Shown here piece by piece: positions 36,178 to 45,232 of a DNA stretch of 64,000 bases. This DNA is from Vicingaceae bacterium (lineage in GTDB: Bacteria > Bacteroidota > Bacteroidia > Flavobacteriales_E > Vicingaceae). Positions within the stretch are counted from its first letter, which is position 1, and each line of letters starts with the position of its first letter. Location of the stretch: the NCBI GenBank assembly GCA_018402765.1, contig JAGYIE010000001.1:496001-560000 (forward strand), given 5' to 3'. A model generated the notes under the pieces. It saw only the letters and a program-made list of their open reading frames with translations. It made no database searches and was not told where the DNA came from. The position numbers and the translations under genes are program-made.

Positions 36178-36819
36178 ATGATAACATACAACGAAGTCTT
36201 TGAGAATAATAAAAAATGGATTCAGGAAAGGAAAGCCACAGACAAGGATTTTTTTAAAAAATTAGCTGAAGGCCAAACCCCAAACTTTCTATATATCGGT
36301 TGTAGTGATAGTAGAGTAACTGCAGAAGACTTAATGGGAACAGAGCCAGGAGAAGTATTTGTGCATAGAAATGTAGCCAATATAGTTAGTAATATAGATC
36401 TTAATGCCATGAGTGTAATAGACTATGCAGTAGGAACATTGGAAGTTAAACACATCGTCGTTTGTGGTCATTACTTTTGTGGTGGTGTTAAGGCAGCCAT
36501 GCAAGCCAAAGACCTGGGTTTGCTAAACCCATGGCTGCGAAATATTCGAGATGTATATCGACTTCATAGAGAAGAACTAAATGCAATTACTGACGAAGGT
36601 AAAAAACACAACAGATTGGTGGAGTTGAATGTAGAAGAGCAATGCATTAATGTAATCAAAACGGCAGTTGTACAAAAAACCTACATGAGTGGCGGATATC
36701 CTACCGTTCACGGGTGGGTATTTGATGTGCAAACAGGAGAGTTAATCGATTTAAAAATTGATTTTGCAGAAAAACTTCACGAAATACAAGAGATATATAA
36801 TTTAGGGTCAGCAGAGTAA
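36178..36819 (+). CDS. Beta-class carbonic anhydrase
   Basis: A 213-residue enzyme hydrating CO2 to bicarbonate. Zinc ligands are visible: Cys42 in GCSDSRV with the Asp44-Arg46 dyad, His98 and Cys101 in GHYFCGG. Length is normal for the class. It begins 7 bases after the SDR stop, so co-transcription is likely, although no functional tie is evident. I chose the ATG at 36178 (MITYNEVF); a longer in-frame reading would overlap the SDR gene and is not conserved. Confidence 0.95.
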   Translation: MITYNEVFENNKKWIQERKATDKDFFKKLAEGQTPNFLYIGCSDSRVTAEDLMGTEPGEVFVHRNVANIVSNIDLNAMSVIDYAVGTLEVKHIVVCGHYFCGGVKAAMQAKDLGLLNPWLRNIRDVYRLHREELNAITDEGKKHNRLVELNVEEQCINVIKTAVVQKTYMSGGYPTVHGWVFDVQTGELIDLKIDFAEKLHEIQEIYNLGSAE

Positions 36820-36954
36820 TTACTAACTTAATTCTCCACTAAAATAAACATCAATTTTAAGCAGATAAAAAGAACATCTGTTTAGTTTTGGTGTTTTTTT
36901 ATGCAGAAGAAAATCAATAATTATAGGTCATTCGTAGTTTAACAAAAAGGAAAT

Positions 36955-37749
36955 ATGATTCATAAGGAAATAATAGAAATAGAAGTAGAAATTAAAGAAT
37001 TGCGTCAAGAACTTACTCACCATAGACTTTACAAAGAATTAGATAACATTTCGGATATTCAACTATTTATGGAGTCTCATGTTTTTGCAGTTTGGGATTT
37101 TATGTCTTTATTAAAATCGCTTCAAGCGCAATTGACTACACTTTCTACTCCTTGGGTTCCTGTTGAAAACCCAACATTATCACGATTTATAAATGAGATT
37201 GTTTTTGGCGAAGAAAGTGACTTAAATGAGGTTGGTGAACCTAAAAGTCATTATGCAATGTACTTGGATGCAATGAAGCAAATCGGTGCAAATACGTCAT
37301 CAATTAATGCTTTTATTGACGAAATTAAGAGTGGAACACCTGTTAGAGAAGCCTTAAAAGATGCAACCAAAGAACAATCAGTTATTGACTTCGTAAATTA
37401 CACCTTTGATGTAATTGATCGGAATAAACCTCATGAAGTAGCAGCTGCTTTTACATTCGGTAGAGAAGACTTAATTCCTGATATGTTTATTGAAATTGTA
37501 AACAAAGCAGAAGAAAATAACGAGCATATCTCTTACAACAAACTAACTTATTACTTGCATAGACATATCGAAATTGATGGTGACGAGCATGGGCCACTTT
37601 CATTGCAAATGGTAACCGAATTATGTGGCGATGATGCCCAAAAGTGGCAAGAAGCTAAGATTGTAGCTAAGGAAGCACTTAGACAGCGAATTTTACTTTG
37701 GGATGGTATTGCGAATATGATAGCTAAAAATTCACTAAGCCTTGCTTAA
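36955..37749 (+). CDS. DUF3050 protein, haem-oxygenase-like fold, possible diiron site
   Basis: A 264-residue, helical, soluble protein of the DUF3050 family. Conserved blocks: [10 protein letters not shown] (20-29), [17 protein letters not shown] (38-54), [13 protein letters not shown] (95-107) and [16 protein letters not shown] (200-215). Family and fold place it with haem-oxygenase-like/TENA proteins. The acidic and histidine residues Glu40, His99, Glu206, Asp208 and His212 (Asp-x3-His) resemble the metal ligands of haem-oxygenase-like diiron oxygenases. A metal-dependent oxidase role is inference. A hairpin terminator overlaps its stop. Confidence 0.85.
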   Translation: MIHKEIIEIEVEIKELRQELTHHRLYKELDNISDIQLFMESHVFAVWDFMSLLKSLQAQLTTLSTPWVPVENPTLSRFINEIVFGEESDLNEVGEPKSHYAMYLDAMKQIGANTSSINAFIDEIKSGTPVREALKDATKEQSVIDFVNYTFDVIDRNKPHEVAAAFTFGREDLIPDMFIEIVNKAEENNEHISYNKLTYYLHRHIEIDGDEHGPLSLQMVTELCGDDAQKWQEAKIVAKEALRQRILLWDGIANMIAKNSLSLA

Positions 37750-37757
37750 TGAATTTT
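37729..37757 (+). terminator. Terminator overlapping the DUF3050 stop codon
   Basis: AATTCACTAAGC and GCTTAATGAATT pair over 12 positions with one mismatch around a CTT loop, followed by five T. The stop codon TAA lies in the right arm. Confidence 0.6.
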
Positions 37758-37763
37758 TAGCTT

Positions 37764-38996
37764 CTAGGCTAACTCTTCAATTTTAAAACCAATCTTATCT
37801 AAAGCTTCCCAAAATTTTGGAAATGACTTATTTACAACTTCCGCATTATTAATTACCAAGAAATTTTGCTTAAGCGATAACCCTGCGAAGGACATTGCCA
37901 TGCGGTGGTCACCATAAGTTTCAATCGGAAGGTCAGTAGAATGAAAATCTTGCGATTTTAGTTCAAAAGATTCTTCATCAAATGGCAGTAAATCAATACC
38001 AAATTTGGCGATTTCAATTTTAAGGGCTTCTACCCTATCTGTTTCCTTAATTTTTAGACTTTTAATCCCAGAAAATATAGTAGGTAATTGTCGCTGAGCT
38101 ACAATAGGCACAAACGTTTGCACCAAATCTGGACACTCAAAAAAGTTATAGTCAAACTGCTGGTAGGGATTATCAGGAATCTCTTTTCTCAATTTGATTC
38201 CCTTTTTCAAATAGGAGACTTTTACGCCAAATTGTTCAAACAGATTTGCAACAATACTGTCCCCTTGAATACTTTCCTTGTTTAAACCATTTAAAGTTAA
38301 CTCACTTGAAGAAGCCAATGCGGCCATTTGAAAAAAGTAGGAAGCCGCACTCCAATCAGGCTCAACAATAACACTCAAAGGCTTATATTTTTGTGAGGGA
38401 ACTGTTATGATATTTCCTTTCCATAAATAACTTATTCCCATTCGCTTCATTAATTCTAATGTCATCTGAATGTAGGGCTTGGAAGCAATCTCCCCTTTTA
38501 ACTGCAGCGTTAGACCTAAATCTAATCGAGGTGCAATTAACAATAAAGCAGATATATACTGACTACTTATACTCCCATCAATAGTAATCTCTCCTCCTTT
38601 CATTTTTTTACCTCTAATAGCGATTGGAGGAAAGCCATCTTGATCCAAATATGCGATATCTGCACCTATCTCTCTTAGCGCATCTACCAATACTTTTATT
38701 GGTCGCTCCTTCATTCTACTGCTACCGGTTAGAATTTTCTCCCCTTCTTGAAGTGCATAAAAAGCGGTTAAGAACCGAAAAGTTGTTCCTGCATCTTCTG
38801 CATCGATTACATTCCTATCGCTTGCTAGAATATCTACTAAAAGCTCTGTATCTCGAGCATTACTTCTATTTATAATCTCAAAAGGCTGATCACAAAGCTG
38901 TTGAATTATCAATAATCGATTACTTATACTTTTAGATGGCGGCAAATCTACTTTACCGAATAAAAATTTAGTTGGATGGCTGATTTTTAGTTTCAT
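37764..38996 (-). CDS. aroA: 3-phosphoshikimate 1-carboxyvinyltransferase (EPSP synthase)
   Basis: A 410-residue enzyme joining shikimate-3-phosphate and PEP in the shikimate pathway. Motifs: LPPSKSISNRLLI (17-29) with the conserved Lys, DAGTTFRFLTAFYAL (about 67-81), KETDRVEALKIEIAKFG near 320, and YGDHRMAMSFAG near 360. It is slightly shorter than Escherichia coli AroA (427). The start overlaps the aroB stop by 4 bases, so the two are translationally coupled. Confidence 0.96.
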   Translation of the reverse strand: MKLKISHPTKFLFGKVDLPPSKSISNRLLIIQQLCDQPFEIINRSNARDTELLVDILASDRNVIDAEDAGTTFRFLTAFYALQEGEKILTGSSRMKERPIKVLVDALREIGADIAYLDQDGFPPIAIRGKKMKGGEITIDGSISSQYISALLLIAPRLDLGLTLQLKGEIASKPYIQMTLELMKRMGISYLWKGNIITVPSQKYKPLSVIVEPDWSAASYFFQMAALASSSELTLNGLNKESIQGDSIVANLFEQFGVKVSYLKKGIKLRKEIPDNPYQQFDYNFFECPDLVQTFVPIVAQRQLPTIFSGIKSLKIKETDRVEALKIEIAKFGIDLLPFDEESFELKSQDFHSTDLPIETYGDHRMAMSFAGLSLKQNFLVINNAEVVNKSFPKFWEALDKIGFKIEELA

Positions 38997-40069
38997 ACAC
39001 TTATTCGGTTATGGTAATTTATTAAAGCTAGGTTTAATTCTTCGGATGATGCAATTTGATTGATTATGCCCTCCCCAATTTTAGTAAGAAGAGTACAGTT
39101 TATTCCGCTTGACTCATTCTTTTTGTCTTGGTAGGTCAATGTAATTATAGAAGGCCAATCTTCTGTAGGAAAACTATTTAATTTGAAAAACGGTTGGAAA
39201 TTCGCATAAATTGTAGTTAAATCCTCAATAGAAAGCAGACCTTTAATTAACGACAACTCTGCTTCTATCAGCATGCCTATTGCAATAGCTTCTCCATGAA
39301 GCAGGCTTTCAGCGCTTCCTAAATAAAAACTTTCTATCGCATGACCGATTGTATGTCCATAATTCAATAGTTTACGATTTCCCTTTTCATATGGATCTGA
39401 TTGGACAATTTCATTTTTAATTCGAATACTAGTAGCAACGATTGTTTGAAAATCAATATCATAAAGTGTTGCATTTACTGCTTCAACGTATGCGCTGTCA
39501 GCAATTAATCCATGCTTGAAGACTTCAGCCATTCCAGATACCAATTGTCGTTTGTTTAGTGTTCGCAAAAAATCAATGTTAATAAACACTGCAACAGGAT
39601 TTTGAAATGCACCCAATAGATTTTTATATCCCATAAAATCGATACCGGTTTTCCCTCCAACACTTGCATCAACTTGTGCTAACAAACTAGTAGGTAATTG
39701 AATAAAATCAACTCCACGTTTATAAATTGAGGCAACAAATCCACCCAAATCTGTCACAACACCACCACCTAGGTTAATAATTAGGTCTACTCTAGAAAAG
39801 TTAATATCGGTAAGGGTTTCCCAAATAGATTCGCAAATCAGTAAATCCTTACTTTGTTCCCCTGGTTCTAACTCTATCACTTCAGCATCAGCTAATGAAG
39901 AAACTTCTTTTATCAATGAAGGAAGGCAATGTTCCAATGTATTGGTATCAGCAATAATCACTTTCTTGGCGTTTGGATAATTGAATTCTATATAATTACT
40001 GAACTCAGAAAGTACTGATTGATCACCAACTGTAATGGAATAATCGACTGCATCTATTTTGTGTGCCAT
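38993..40069 (-). CDS. aroB: 3-dehydroquinate synthase
   Basis: A 358-residue NAD- and metal-dependent enzyme forming 3-dehydroquinate from DAHP. Motifs: LGGGVVTDLGGFVASIYKRG (about 99-118), LPTSLLAQVDASVGGKTGID (about 124-143) and GHTIGHAIE with HGEAI for the metal-binding histidines. First gene of an aroB-aroA pair. A TAATTTG sequence just upstream (40086-40092, minus strand) is a weaker promoter candidate because its spacer is one base short. Confidence 0.96.
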   Translation of the reverse strand: MAHKIDAVDYSITVGDQSVLSEFSNYIEFNYPNAKKVIIADTNTLEHCLPSLIKEVSSLADAEVIELEPGEQSKDLLICESIWETLTDINFSRVDLIINLGGGVVTDLGGFVASIYKRGVDFIQLPTSLLAQVDASVGGKTGIDFMGYKNLLGAFQNPVAVFINIDFLRTLNKRQLVSGMAEVFKHGLIADSAYVEAVNATLYDIDFQTIVATSIRIKNEIVQSDPYEKGNRKLLNYGHTIGHAIESFYLGSAESLLHGEAIAIGMLIEAELSLIKGLLSIEDLTTIYANFQPFFKLNSFPTEDWPSIITLTYQDKKNESSGINCTLLTKIGEGIINQIASSEELNLALINYHNRISV

Positions 40070-40135
40070 AGTTCACAAAAATGAACAAATTATACTGATT
40101 TTGCTAAGCCCGTTTTTTATAAATACTTTAGAGGT

Positions 40136-40630
40136 GTGAAAAGAATAGGATTACTTTCAGATACACACGGCTATTTGCACCCTGCAGTTTTCAATCATTT
40201 TGAAGAATGTGACGAAATATGGCATGCAGGAGATATTGGGACCATTGAATTAATGGATCAATTAGCTGACTTTAGACCTGTGCGAGCAGTCTATGGCAAT
40301 ATTGATGACTATAATGTGAGAAAAGTATATCATTTACATAACCGATTTATTTGTGAAGGTGTAGATGTATGGTTGACTCACATTGGTGGATATCCTGGCA
40401 GATATAACCAAGCCATACGGAAAGAAATTAATGATAACCCACCAAAATTATTTATCTGTGGCCATTCACATATTTTAAAGGTTGTAAACGATCCAAAATT
40501 ACAATTGCTGCATGTAAATCCTGGTGCGGCTGGGAAGCATGGCTTTCATAAGGTACTCACACTCGTTCGGTTTACGCTAAGCAAAGGTGTCATTTCCGAT
40601 TTACAGGTAATTGAATTGGAAAATAAATAG
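40136..40630 (+). CDS. YfcE-type metallophosphoesterase
   Basis: A 164-residue calcineurin-like phosphodiesterase: SDTHGYLHP (Asp and His ligands, about 8-16), HAGDIG, YGNID, LTHIGG and GHSHILK, the full binuclear metal set. Family members cleave phosphodiesters such as cyclic nucleotides or artificial substrates, and the natural substrate is unknown. Start is GTG at 40136, just after GAGGT; no in-frame ATG exists. Divergent from aroB. Confidence 0.92.
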   Translation: MKRIGLLSDTHGYLHPAVFNHFEECDEIWHAGDIGTIELMDQLADFRPVRAVYGNIDDYNVRKVYHLHNRFICEGVDVWLTHIGGYPGRYNQAIRKEINDNPPKLFICGHSHILKVVNDPKLQLLHVNPGAAGKHGFHKVLTLVRFTLSKGVISDLQVIELENK

Positions 40631-40677
40631 CATTTATTTCCTTGCTCGTTAATCTATAAAGAAATTGTCTTTTCTAA

Positions 40678-40824
40678 CTTCCGAAAGTTCCTGAAAATTT
40701 TAAAGTTCCTTTTGGATTCTTTGGAAAGATTGCATAGCGATTATTACTCAAAAAATACATGACCAATTTTTTAAGGGTAAGAAATGCAGCTATTAAAGAA
40801 GCAGCTGAAAAAGAAGGATTCTAG
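40678..40824 (+). pseudogene. C-terminal remnant of a SRPBCC-family protein
   Basis: The frame reads PKVPENFKVPFGFFGKIA, an in-frame TAG at 40735-40737, then RLLLKKYMTNFLRVRNAAIK and EAAEKEGF before a stop at 40822-40824. FKVPFGFFGK...LLLKKYMTNFL..RN resembles the last beta strand and C-terminal helix of SRPBCC/polyketide-cyclase-like proteins common in Bacteroidota. The 5' part is gone (stop at 40675), so the gene is truncated as well as interrupted. The rest of 40631-40935 holds only the promoter of the next gene. Identification is from memory of the family. Confidence 0.5.
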
Positions 40825-40849
40825 AGGATTAATTCCTTTCTATTTCGAT

Positions 40850-40857
40850 TATCTTTG
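40850..40857 (+). promoter_or_regulatory. Putative -7 promoter element of the DUF4199 gene
   Basis: TATCTTTG matches TAnnTTTG exactly. It lies 78 bases upstream of the chosen ATG and overlaps an in-frame TTG that could otherwise be taken as a start. Confidence 0.55.
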
Positions 40858-40935
40858 CCATCTAAAATCACTGCTGTTATTTTAGCTAAGTGGATTAGAA
40901 AAACAAAGCTAATTTTAATCAAAATTATTACCATT

Positions 40936-41418
40936 ATGATATTAAGAAACAGAACAATCGAGCTAAAATGGGCATTTTTCTTCATCATTATGATGCTCTT
41001 ATGGATGGTAATGGAACGTTTGCTAGGCTTACATGATGTACATATTGATCAACATGCAATCTATACCAACTTTGTAGCGATACCTGCTATTTTGATTTAT
41101 TTCTTTGCTTTACGCGATAAGCGAGAAAGTTTCTATGGAGGGAAGATGACCTATACCCAAGGGTTAGTATCAGGTTTAGTAATTACGGCTGTTGTAACGT
41201 TAATTACTCCTGCAAGTCAATTTATCACATCTACTTTTATTACACCAAATTACTTTGAAAATGTGACAGCTTACACAGTTGAGCAAGGTTTAATGTCAAA
41301 AGAAGCGGCTGCTGAATATTTTAACCTAAAAAGTTATATTATTCAAGCAACTATTGGAGCTCCAATTATGGGAATTGTTACTTCTTTAATTGTCGCTGCT
41401 TTCACTAAAAAAAGCTAA
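40936..41418 (+). CDS. DUF4199-like integral membrane protein
   Basis: A 160-residue membrane protein with about four helices: ELKWAFFFIIMMLLWMVMERL at the start, VAIPAILIYFFALRDKRES, LVSGLVITAVVTLITPASQF and a final hydrophobic helix. The loop FYGGKMTYTQGL followed by FITPNYFENV fits DUF4199, a Bacteroidota membrane family of unknown role. I chose the ATG at 40936 because the promoter element at 40850 excludes the longer TTG reading. It overlaps the convergent formyltransferase-fusion stop by 4 bases. Confidence 0.8.
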   Translation: MILRNRTIELKWAFFFIIMMLLWMVMERLLGLHDVHIDQHAIYTNFVAIPAILIYFFALRDKRESFYGGKMTYTQGLVSGLVITAVVTLITPASQFITSTFITPNYFENVTAYTVEQGLMSKEAAAEYFNLKSYIIQATIGAPIMGIVTSLIVAAFTKKS

Positions 41419-43025
41419 AATAATCTACCCAACTTTCGTTTTAATTCTCTTACAAAACCTGCCCAAACAAATCGGTAGGTTTTCCCATCAAGAATTGCTT
41501 GCTCATTAACAAAACTAAATGTATGAAGTGCACTGCTGTACAAACTTTCGTTATTGGGCATAATAGCACCTACTGTTTCTTCTTTGTAAGTAGTAGTTGT
41601 CAAATTTGTTATATGGTTCAAAGATATAGATCCCCCATAAGTCTTTGTTGAATTTTGGCTTGGGCGAATTAATCGATTCTCTTCATCAATAAATAATTTA
41701 CCACCTGGTCGTGCACTTGAGATATCCACTTTAACTGGATTTAGCGGGTGAGCTGTGTATTCTCCTAATAATGAATTAGAGAAAAACAAATGCAACTCTT
41801 CATTTGATTGTTGCTGAGGAGAGCAAAACAACCAAAAAAGTCCATCATGCTCATGTAATGTTGCATCTACCCACTCCCCTTTTAGTACTATCTTTTGGGG
41901 AATCAGCTGATTATTTTGAACCTCATAAACACAGACATTAGCGGCCTGGTATTGTTCAGGAATACAATATTTAACGCCATTTTTCTCCCAAAGAAATGGA
42001 TAGGAATAATGCACCTCAGTAGACAACACGGTTTCTAAGTCGCTCCAAGAACTGCCTTGAAATTTTCGTTTTGCAATACAGCCCTTTCCTGTTTTATAAT
42101 TATAGTGTTCAAAATAAACTGTTCCATCTGAATCCATAAATGGATCGGCTTGATAAGTGTATGAGTTAACCTTAGGAGCCCATACAACCTTCGACAAATC
42201 ATGTTTAGGTGCAACTCCAATGTTCCAAATTTCAAATTGGAACAGTTGCCGATAGTGAAAGGCTAGTTTGTTTCTAAAAAGTTTTAGATAAAATAAAATC
42301 ACTTTTAGATTGGAAGGGACTTTATATATGGGGCCTTTTTTGCCTAATGAATGGCCAAATAAATTAGGCTGTTTATTTCTAATTGCATCTGCTACCCAAC
42401 GCGGAAAATCGATACCTGCTGCATACAAACGGTCATTATGCGCTAAAAACGAATGTGAAATACGTTTAATCTCAGCTTTACGGAGAATTACACCTGCATC
42501 TAACTCATTAGTCAACCTTTGTAGAATTAACCCATTGGTAGGATTCTCGTTAAAAAACTCCCAAAATGCTGGTGGCCCTCCCCTATAGATCTCTGGATTT
42601 CCATGATGAAATGACCAAACACCATAAGTAGGGATATCGAGAACTTCACCTCTTATTATTCCAAATCCAAAACGAAGAATAACATCTAAATTATAGGATT
42701 TAATCAAATCAATACCTTCCGCTGCCAAATATGTTGAATATCCCTTTTTTAAAATGGCTAGTTGTTCTTTAGGGATTTTTTTAAAAATATCATTTATCTT
42801 AACTGACTGTAATAAAGAAATTTTTCTAAGTTGACGCTCAATAAATCGAAACCCAATTGGCAAATTACTCACTTTATATGTTGGAGTATTACTTGGTAAA
42901 AAAATTACAGCTAGCTCATTTCCTTCTACCTCCTGTAAACGCTCAATAGTCTTCAACTGCCAATTCTTCAATTGCAGCTGATCAACCATTATCCCAAATC
43001 GAATGAGTTGTGGTTTAGTTTTCAT
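41415..43025 (-). CDS. Formyltransferase-like domain fused to a GINT1-type beta-propeller domain
   Basis: A 536-residue two-domain protein. Residues about 75-240 form a formyl/methionyl-transferase-like fold with GVWSFHHGNPEIYRGGPPAFW (136-155) in place of the usual NxHPSLLPxYRG, and NELDAGVIL (173-181) as the conserved Asp-containing loop. Residues about 270-536 look like the beta-propeller domain found in glucosamine inositolphosphorylceramide transferase-like proteins (WAPKVNSYTYQADPFMDSDG). It may modify an amino sugar or transfer a sugar in surface glycan assembly. It overlaps the upstream glycosyltransferase gene by 4 bases, so both should act in one pathway. Confidence 0.75.
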   Translation of the reverse strand: MKTKPQLIRFGIMVDQLQLKNWQLKTIERLQEVEGNELAVIFLPSNTPTYKVSNLPIGFRFIERQLRKISLLQSVKINDIFKKIPKEQLAILKKGYSTYLAAEGIDLIKSYNLDVILRFGFGIIRGEVLDIPTYGVWSFHHGNPEIYRGGPPAFWEFFNENPTNGLILQRLTNELDAGVILRKAEIKRISHSFLAHNDRLYAAGIDFPRWVADAIRNKQPNLFGHSLGKKGPIYKVPSNLKVILFYLKLFRNKLAFHYRQLFQFEIWNIGVAPKHDLSKVVWAPKVNSYTYQADPFMDSDGTVYFEHYNYKTGKGCIAKRKFQGSSWSDLETVLSTEVHYSYPFLWEKNGVKYCIPEQYQAANVCVYEVQNNQLIPQKIVLKGEWVDATLHEHDGLFWLFCSPQQQSNEELHLFFSNSLLGEYTAHPLNPVKVDISSARPGGKLFIDEENRLIRPSQNSTKTYGGSISLNHITNLTTTTYKEETVGAIMPNNESLYSSALHTFSFVNEQAILDGKTYRFVWAGFVRELKRKLGRLF

Positions 43026-44191
43026 TTATTTAACGCTAAATTGTAAAATTCTAAAAACTGATGACCAATAACTTCTTCACTAAATTGTTCTATAGCCAAA
43101 CTTCGAATCTTGTTAGTATCATAATCGTTAAATGAATGACACATCTGAACTAAAGCAGCTTCAAATGCAGAAATATCTCCTGTAGGAATCATAATACCAA
43201 CTTCGGAAGTTAAGCGTTCTGCAATACCGGGAATATCAGGAGCGATAACAGGAATACCACAAGACATTGCTTCATTAAGTACACACGGTTGATTTTCAAA
43301 CTCGCTAAACAAAACCAAAAAGTCTGACTTCCCCATTACTTCTGCTATACCTTTCCTTGTTAAAGTTCCTTTTAGTTTAATCGAATCGTTAAGAGCTAGT
43401 TTTGAAATTAATTGTTCACAAGCATTTTTGTCTTTCCCCTCCCCATAAATGGATAATTGAAAAGTGATCTTCTTATCATGAAGCACTTTCATGCTTTTAA
43501 TGATATCAAAAATACGCTTAGGAGATTGTAGTAAATTCCCTACAAAGATAATTTCAATAAGAGTATTGCTTTTTTTTGTTGGTTTAAATAGTTTGGCATC
43601 AACAACATTTGGAATAATTCTATAATCACCAACCAACTTATGATTAAGCATTGCATCTTTAAGTTGTGCAGAAACAGAAGAAATTCCATTTGAATATTTT
43701 ACAGCGATTTCTGTTGCTAGTTTTTTGATAAAACCGCGATATCCCCCGTTAACTGGCAAATAACCGGACCAATGCTCCGTTACAACGTAAGGAATTTTCA
43801 GTGTAAATTTTAGGTATAAGGCCAAAAAAACAGTTCGCGTAAGAACGTGAATGTGCGCAATATTTGGTCGACTAGATTGTTTTACTAAATGTTTATAACC
43901 AACCAATTGAGCCTTAAAATACCGAATCATCGTTACAATTTTCCGTATGATAGAGAGACCTGTATCGGGTTTCTTAAAAAACACTCTAATTTCATTCACC
44001 TCTTGGTTAACAGACTGAACTAATGCATACTCATTTTCCTTTTTCTCCTCTGAATGAACAAAAATAACGGAAACCTTAGCGACTTTACTTACAGCATGTG
44101 CATGATTTTCAACGAAATTGCCATCAAAATGATCCAATTTATTGGGATACCATTTGGGCAAAAATAATACATGAATCGGCTGCTGCTTCAA
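43022..44191 (-). CDS. Glycosyltransferase family 4
   Basis: A 389-residue GT-B glycosyltransferase. The N-terminal HVLFLPKWYPNKLDHFDGNFVE is the typical opening of this family, the linker EIIFVGNLLQSPKRI marks the second Rossmann domain (about 215), and ENQPCVLNEAMSCGIPVIAP (about 298-317) is the donor-binding E-x7-E region. It probably adds a sugar to a surface or capsular glycan. Start is TTG at 44191: a stop lies three codons upstream and no ATG precedes the conserved opening. Confidence 0.9.
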   Translation of the reverse strand: MKQQPIHVLFLPKWYPNKLDHFDGNFVENHAHAVSKVAKVSVIFVHSEEKKENEYALVQSVNQEVNEIRVFFKKPDTGLSIIRKIVTMIRYFKAQLVGYKHLVKQSSRPNIAHIHVLTRTVFLALYLKFTLKIPYVVTEHWSGYLPVNGGYRGFIKKLATEIAVKYSNGISSVSAQLKDAMLNHKLVGDYRIIPNVVDAKLFKPTKKSNTLIEIIFVGNLLQSPKRIFDIIKSMKVLHDKKITFQLSIYGEGKDKNACEQLISKLALNDSIKLKGTLTRKGIAEVMGKSDFLVLFSEFENQPCVLNEAMSCGIPVIAPDIPGIAERLTSEVGIMIPTGDISAFEAALVQMCHSFNDYDTNKIRSLAIEQFSEEVIGHQFLEFYNLALNK

Positions 44192-44299
44192 GTAATCTTA
44201 ATTTATTGGATACTGCCAAAAATAGGACTTCCCATTGGCTGTTGCAAACAATTGTAAATGCTTTAAACGATCATTTACTGCATTCCGTATGGCAATGAT

Positions 44300-44307
44300 T
44301 ATCTTCG
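44300..44307 (+). promoter_or_regulatory. Putative -7 element (TAnnTTCG variant) of the lipoprotein hydrolase gene
   Basis: TATCTTCG is one base off TAnnTTTG and ends 12 bases before the ATG. Confidence 0.4.
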
Positions 44308-44319
44308 TAAAAAAATTGC

Positions 44320-45231
44320 ATGAGATTCTATTTAATTTTCATCCTAATCCTATTTTTTTTTGCATGCGGTAACACTTCCACCCCCGCTAAAATCACTGGG
44401 GAATTCGCTAATACAACAAGTACTGATGAATTTGAAATTCATTATGCAAAAAATGAAGTCGCTACGTTATTTCTATTTCCATGTTTCTCTTGCACAGCAG
44501 AGCAAACAAAGCAAGATTTTGAAATACTTGATAGCGCATATAGCCATGGCATCTCAGTTGTTCTTTTAAATTATAATTTTCAATTGACTATAGATAGCAA
44601 TGAATCAGAAGCATTGCGGATTTATATAAATGAAATTATTAATTATTATCAGTTACCAACAGAAAACATCTACTTTGGAGGCTATTCAAGCGGTGGAAAT
44701 ATAGCATTATTACTATCTAACTATTTAATAGAAAAGCAAAACACTTACCAACCTGAAGGCGTTTTTGTAGTAGATCCACCAATTGATTTATGGAATATTT
44801 ACCAATCATCACTACTGAATATTGAACGAAACTTCTCAGCTCCTTCCGTTCAAGAATCTGAAATGATTATTACCATTTTAGATAGTATCTCAGGTAAAAA
44901 AATAACAATGCCCGAAGCACTCAAAGCCTTCTCGCCAATTATCAACCAGCTTCATTATTATAACAATATCGACCAATTAACAAATTTGAAGGTAAGACTC
45001 TATTCGGAGCCCGACAGTGTTTGGTGGAAAGAGAATAGACAAGCAGATTTTAATCAGACGAATGCTTATTCATTGCAGCTTTTAGTCAAAAACTATGGAA
45101 ATTCTTTTAACTACTTAGAACTCATAGAAACCAAAAATAAAGGTTACAGACATAATGGCGAGCGTCATCCACATTCATGGAGTATTATAGACGTTAACGA
45201 TTTAATTAATTGGATCAATACCCCTAAATAA
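44320..45231 (+). CDS. Lipoprotein with alpha/beta-hydrolase fold
   Basis: A 303-residue lipoprotein: signal peptide with lipobox FFACG (Cys16), then an alpha/beta hydrolase domain. The nucleophile elbow is GGYSSGGN (about 125-132), Ser in the middle, an acidic residue follows in VDPPIDLW, and a C-terminal HPHSW supplies the histidine. It is probably an esterase or carboxylesterase-like enzyme on the periplasmic or surface side. One base separates it from the DUF1697 gene. Confidence 0.82.
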   Translation: MRFYLIFILILFFFACGNTSTPAKITGEFANTTSTDEFEIHYAKNEVATLFLFPCFSCTAEQTKQDFEILDSAYSHGISVVLLNYNFQLTIDSNESEALRIYINEIINYYQLPTENIYFGGYSSGGNIALLLSNYLIEKQNTYQPEGVFVVDPPIDLWNIYQSSLLNIERNFSAPSVQESEMIITILDSISGKKITMPEALKAFSPIINQLHYYNNIDQLTNLKVRLYSEPDSVWWKENRQADFNQTNAYSLQLLVKNYGNSFNYLELIETKNKGYRHNGERHPHSWSIIDVNDLINWINTPK

Positions 45232-45232
45232 T

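Noticed and set aside
40759-40824. 21-codon gene MTNFLRVRNAAIKEAAEKEGF without the final residue context
   Set aside because: Its frame continues upstream through an in-frame TAG as a SRPBCC-like C-terminus, so it is better read as a pseudogene tail.
44158-44166. TATTTTTG promoter element for the glycosyltransferase gene on the minus strand
   Set aside because: It lies within the conserved coding segment HVLFLPKW, so the match is coincidental.
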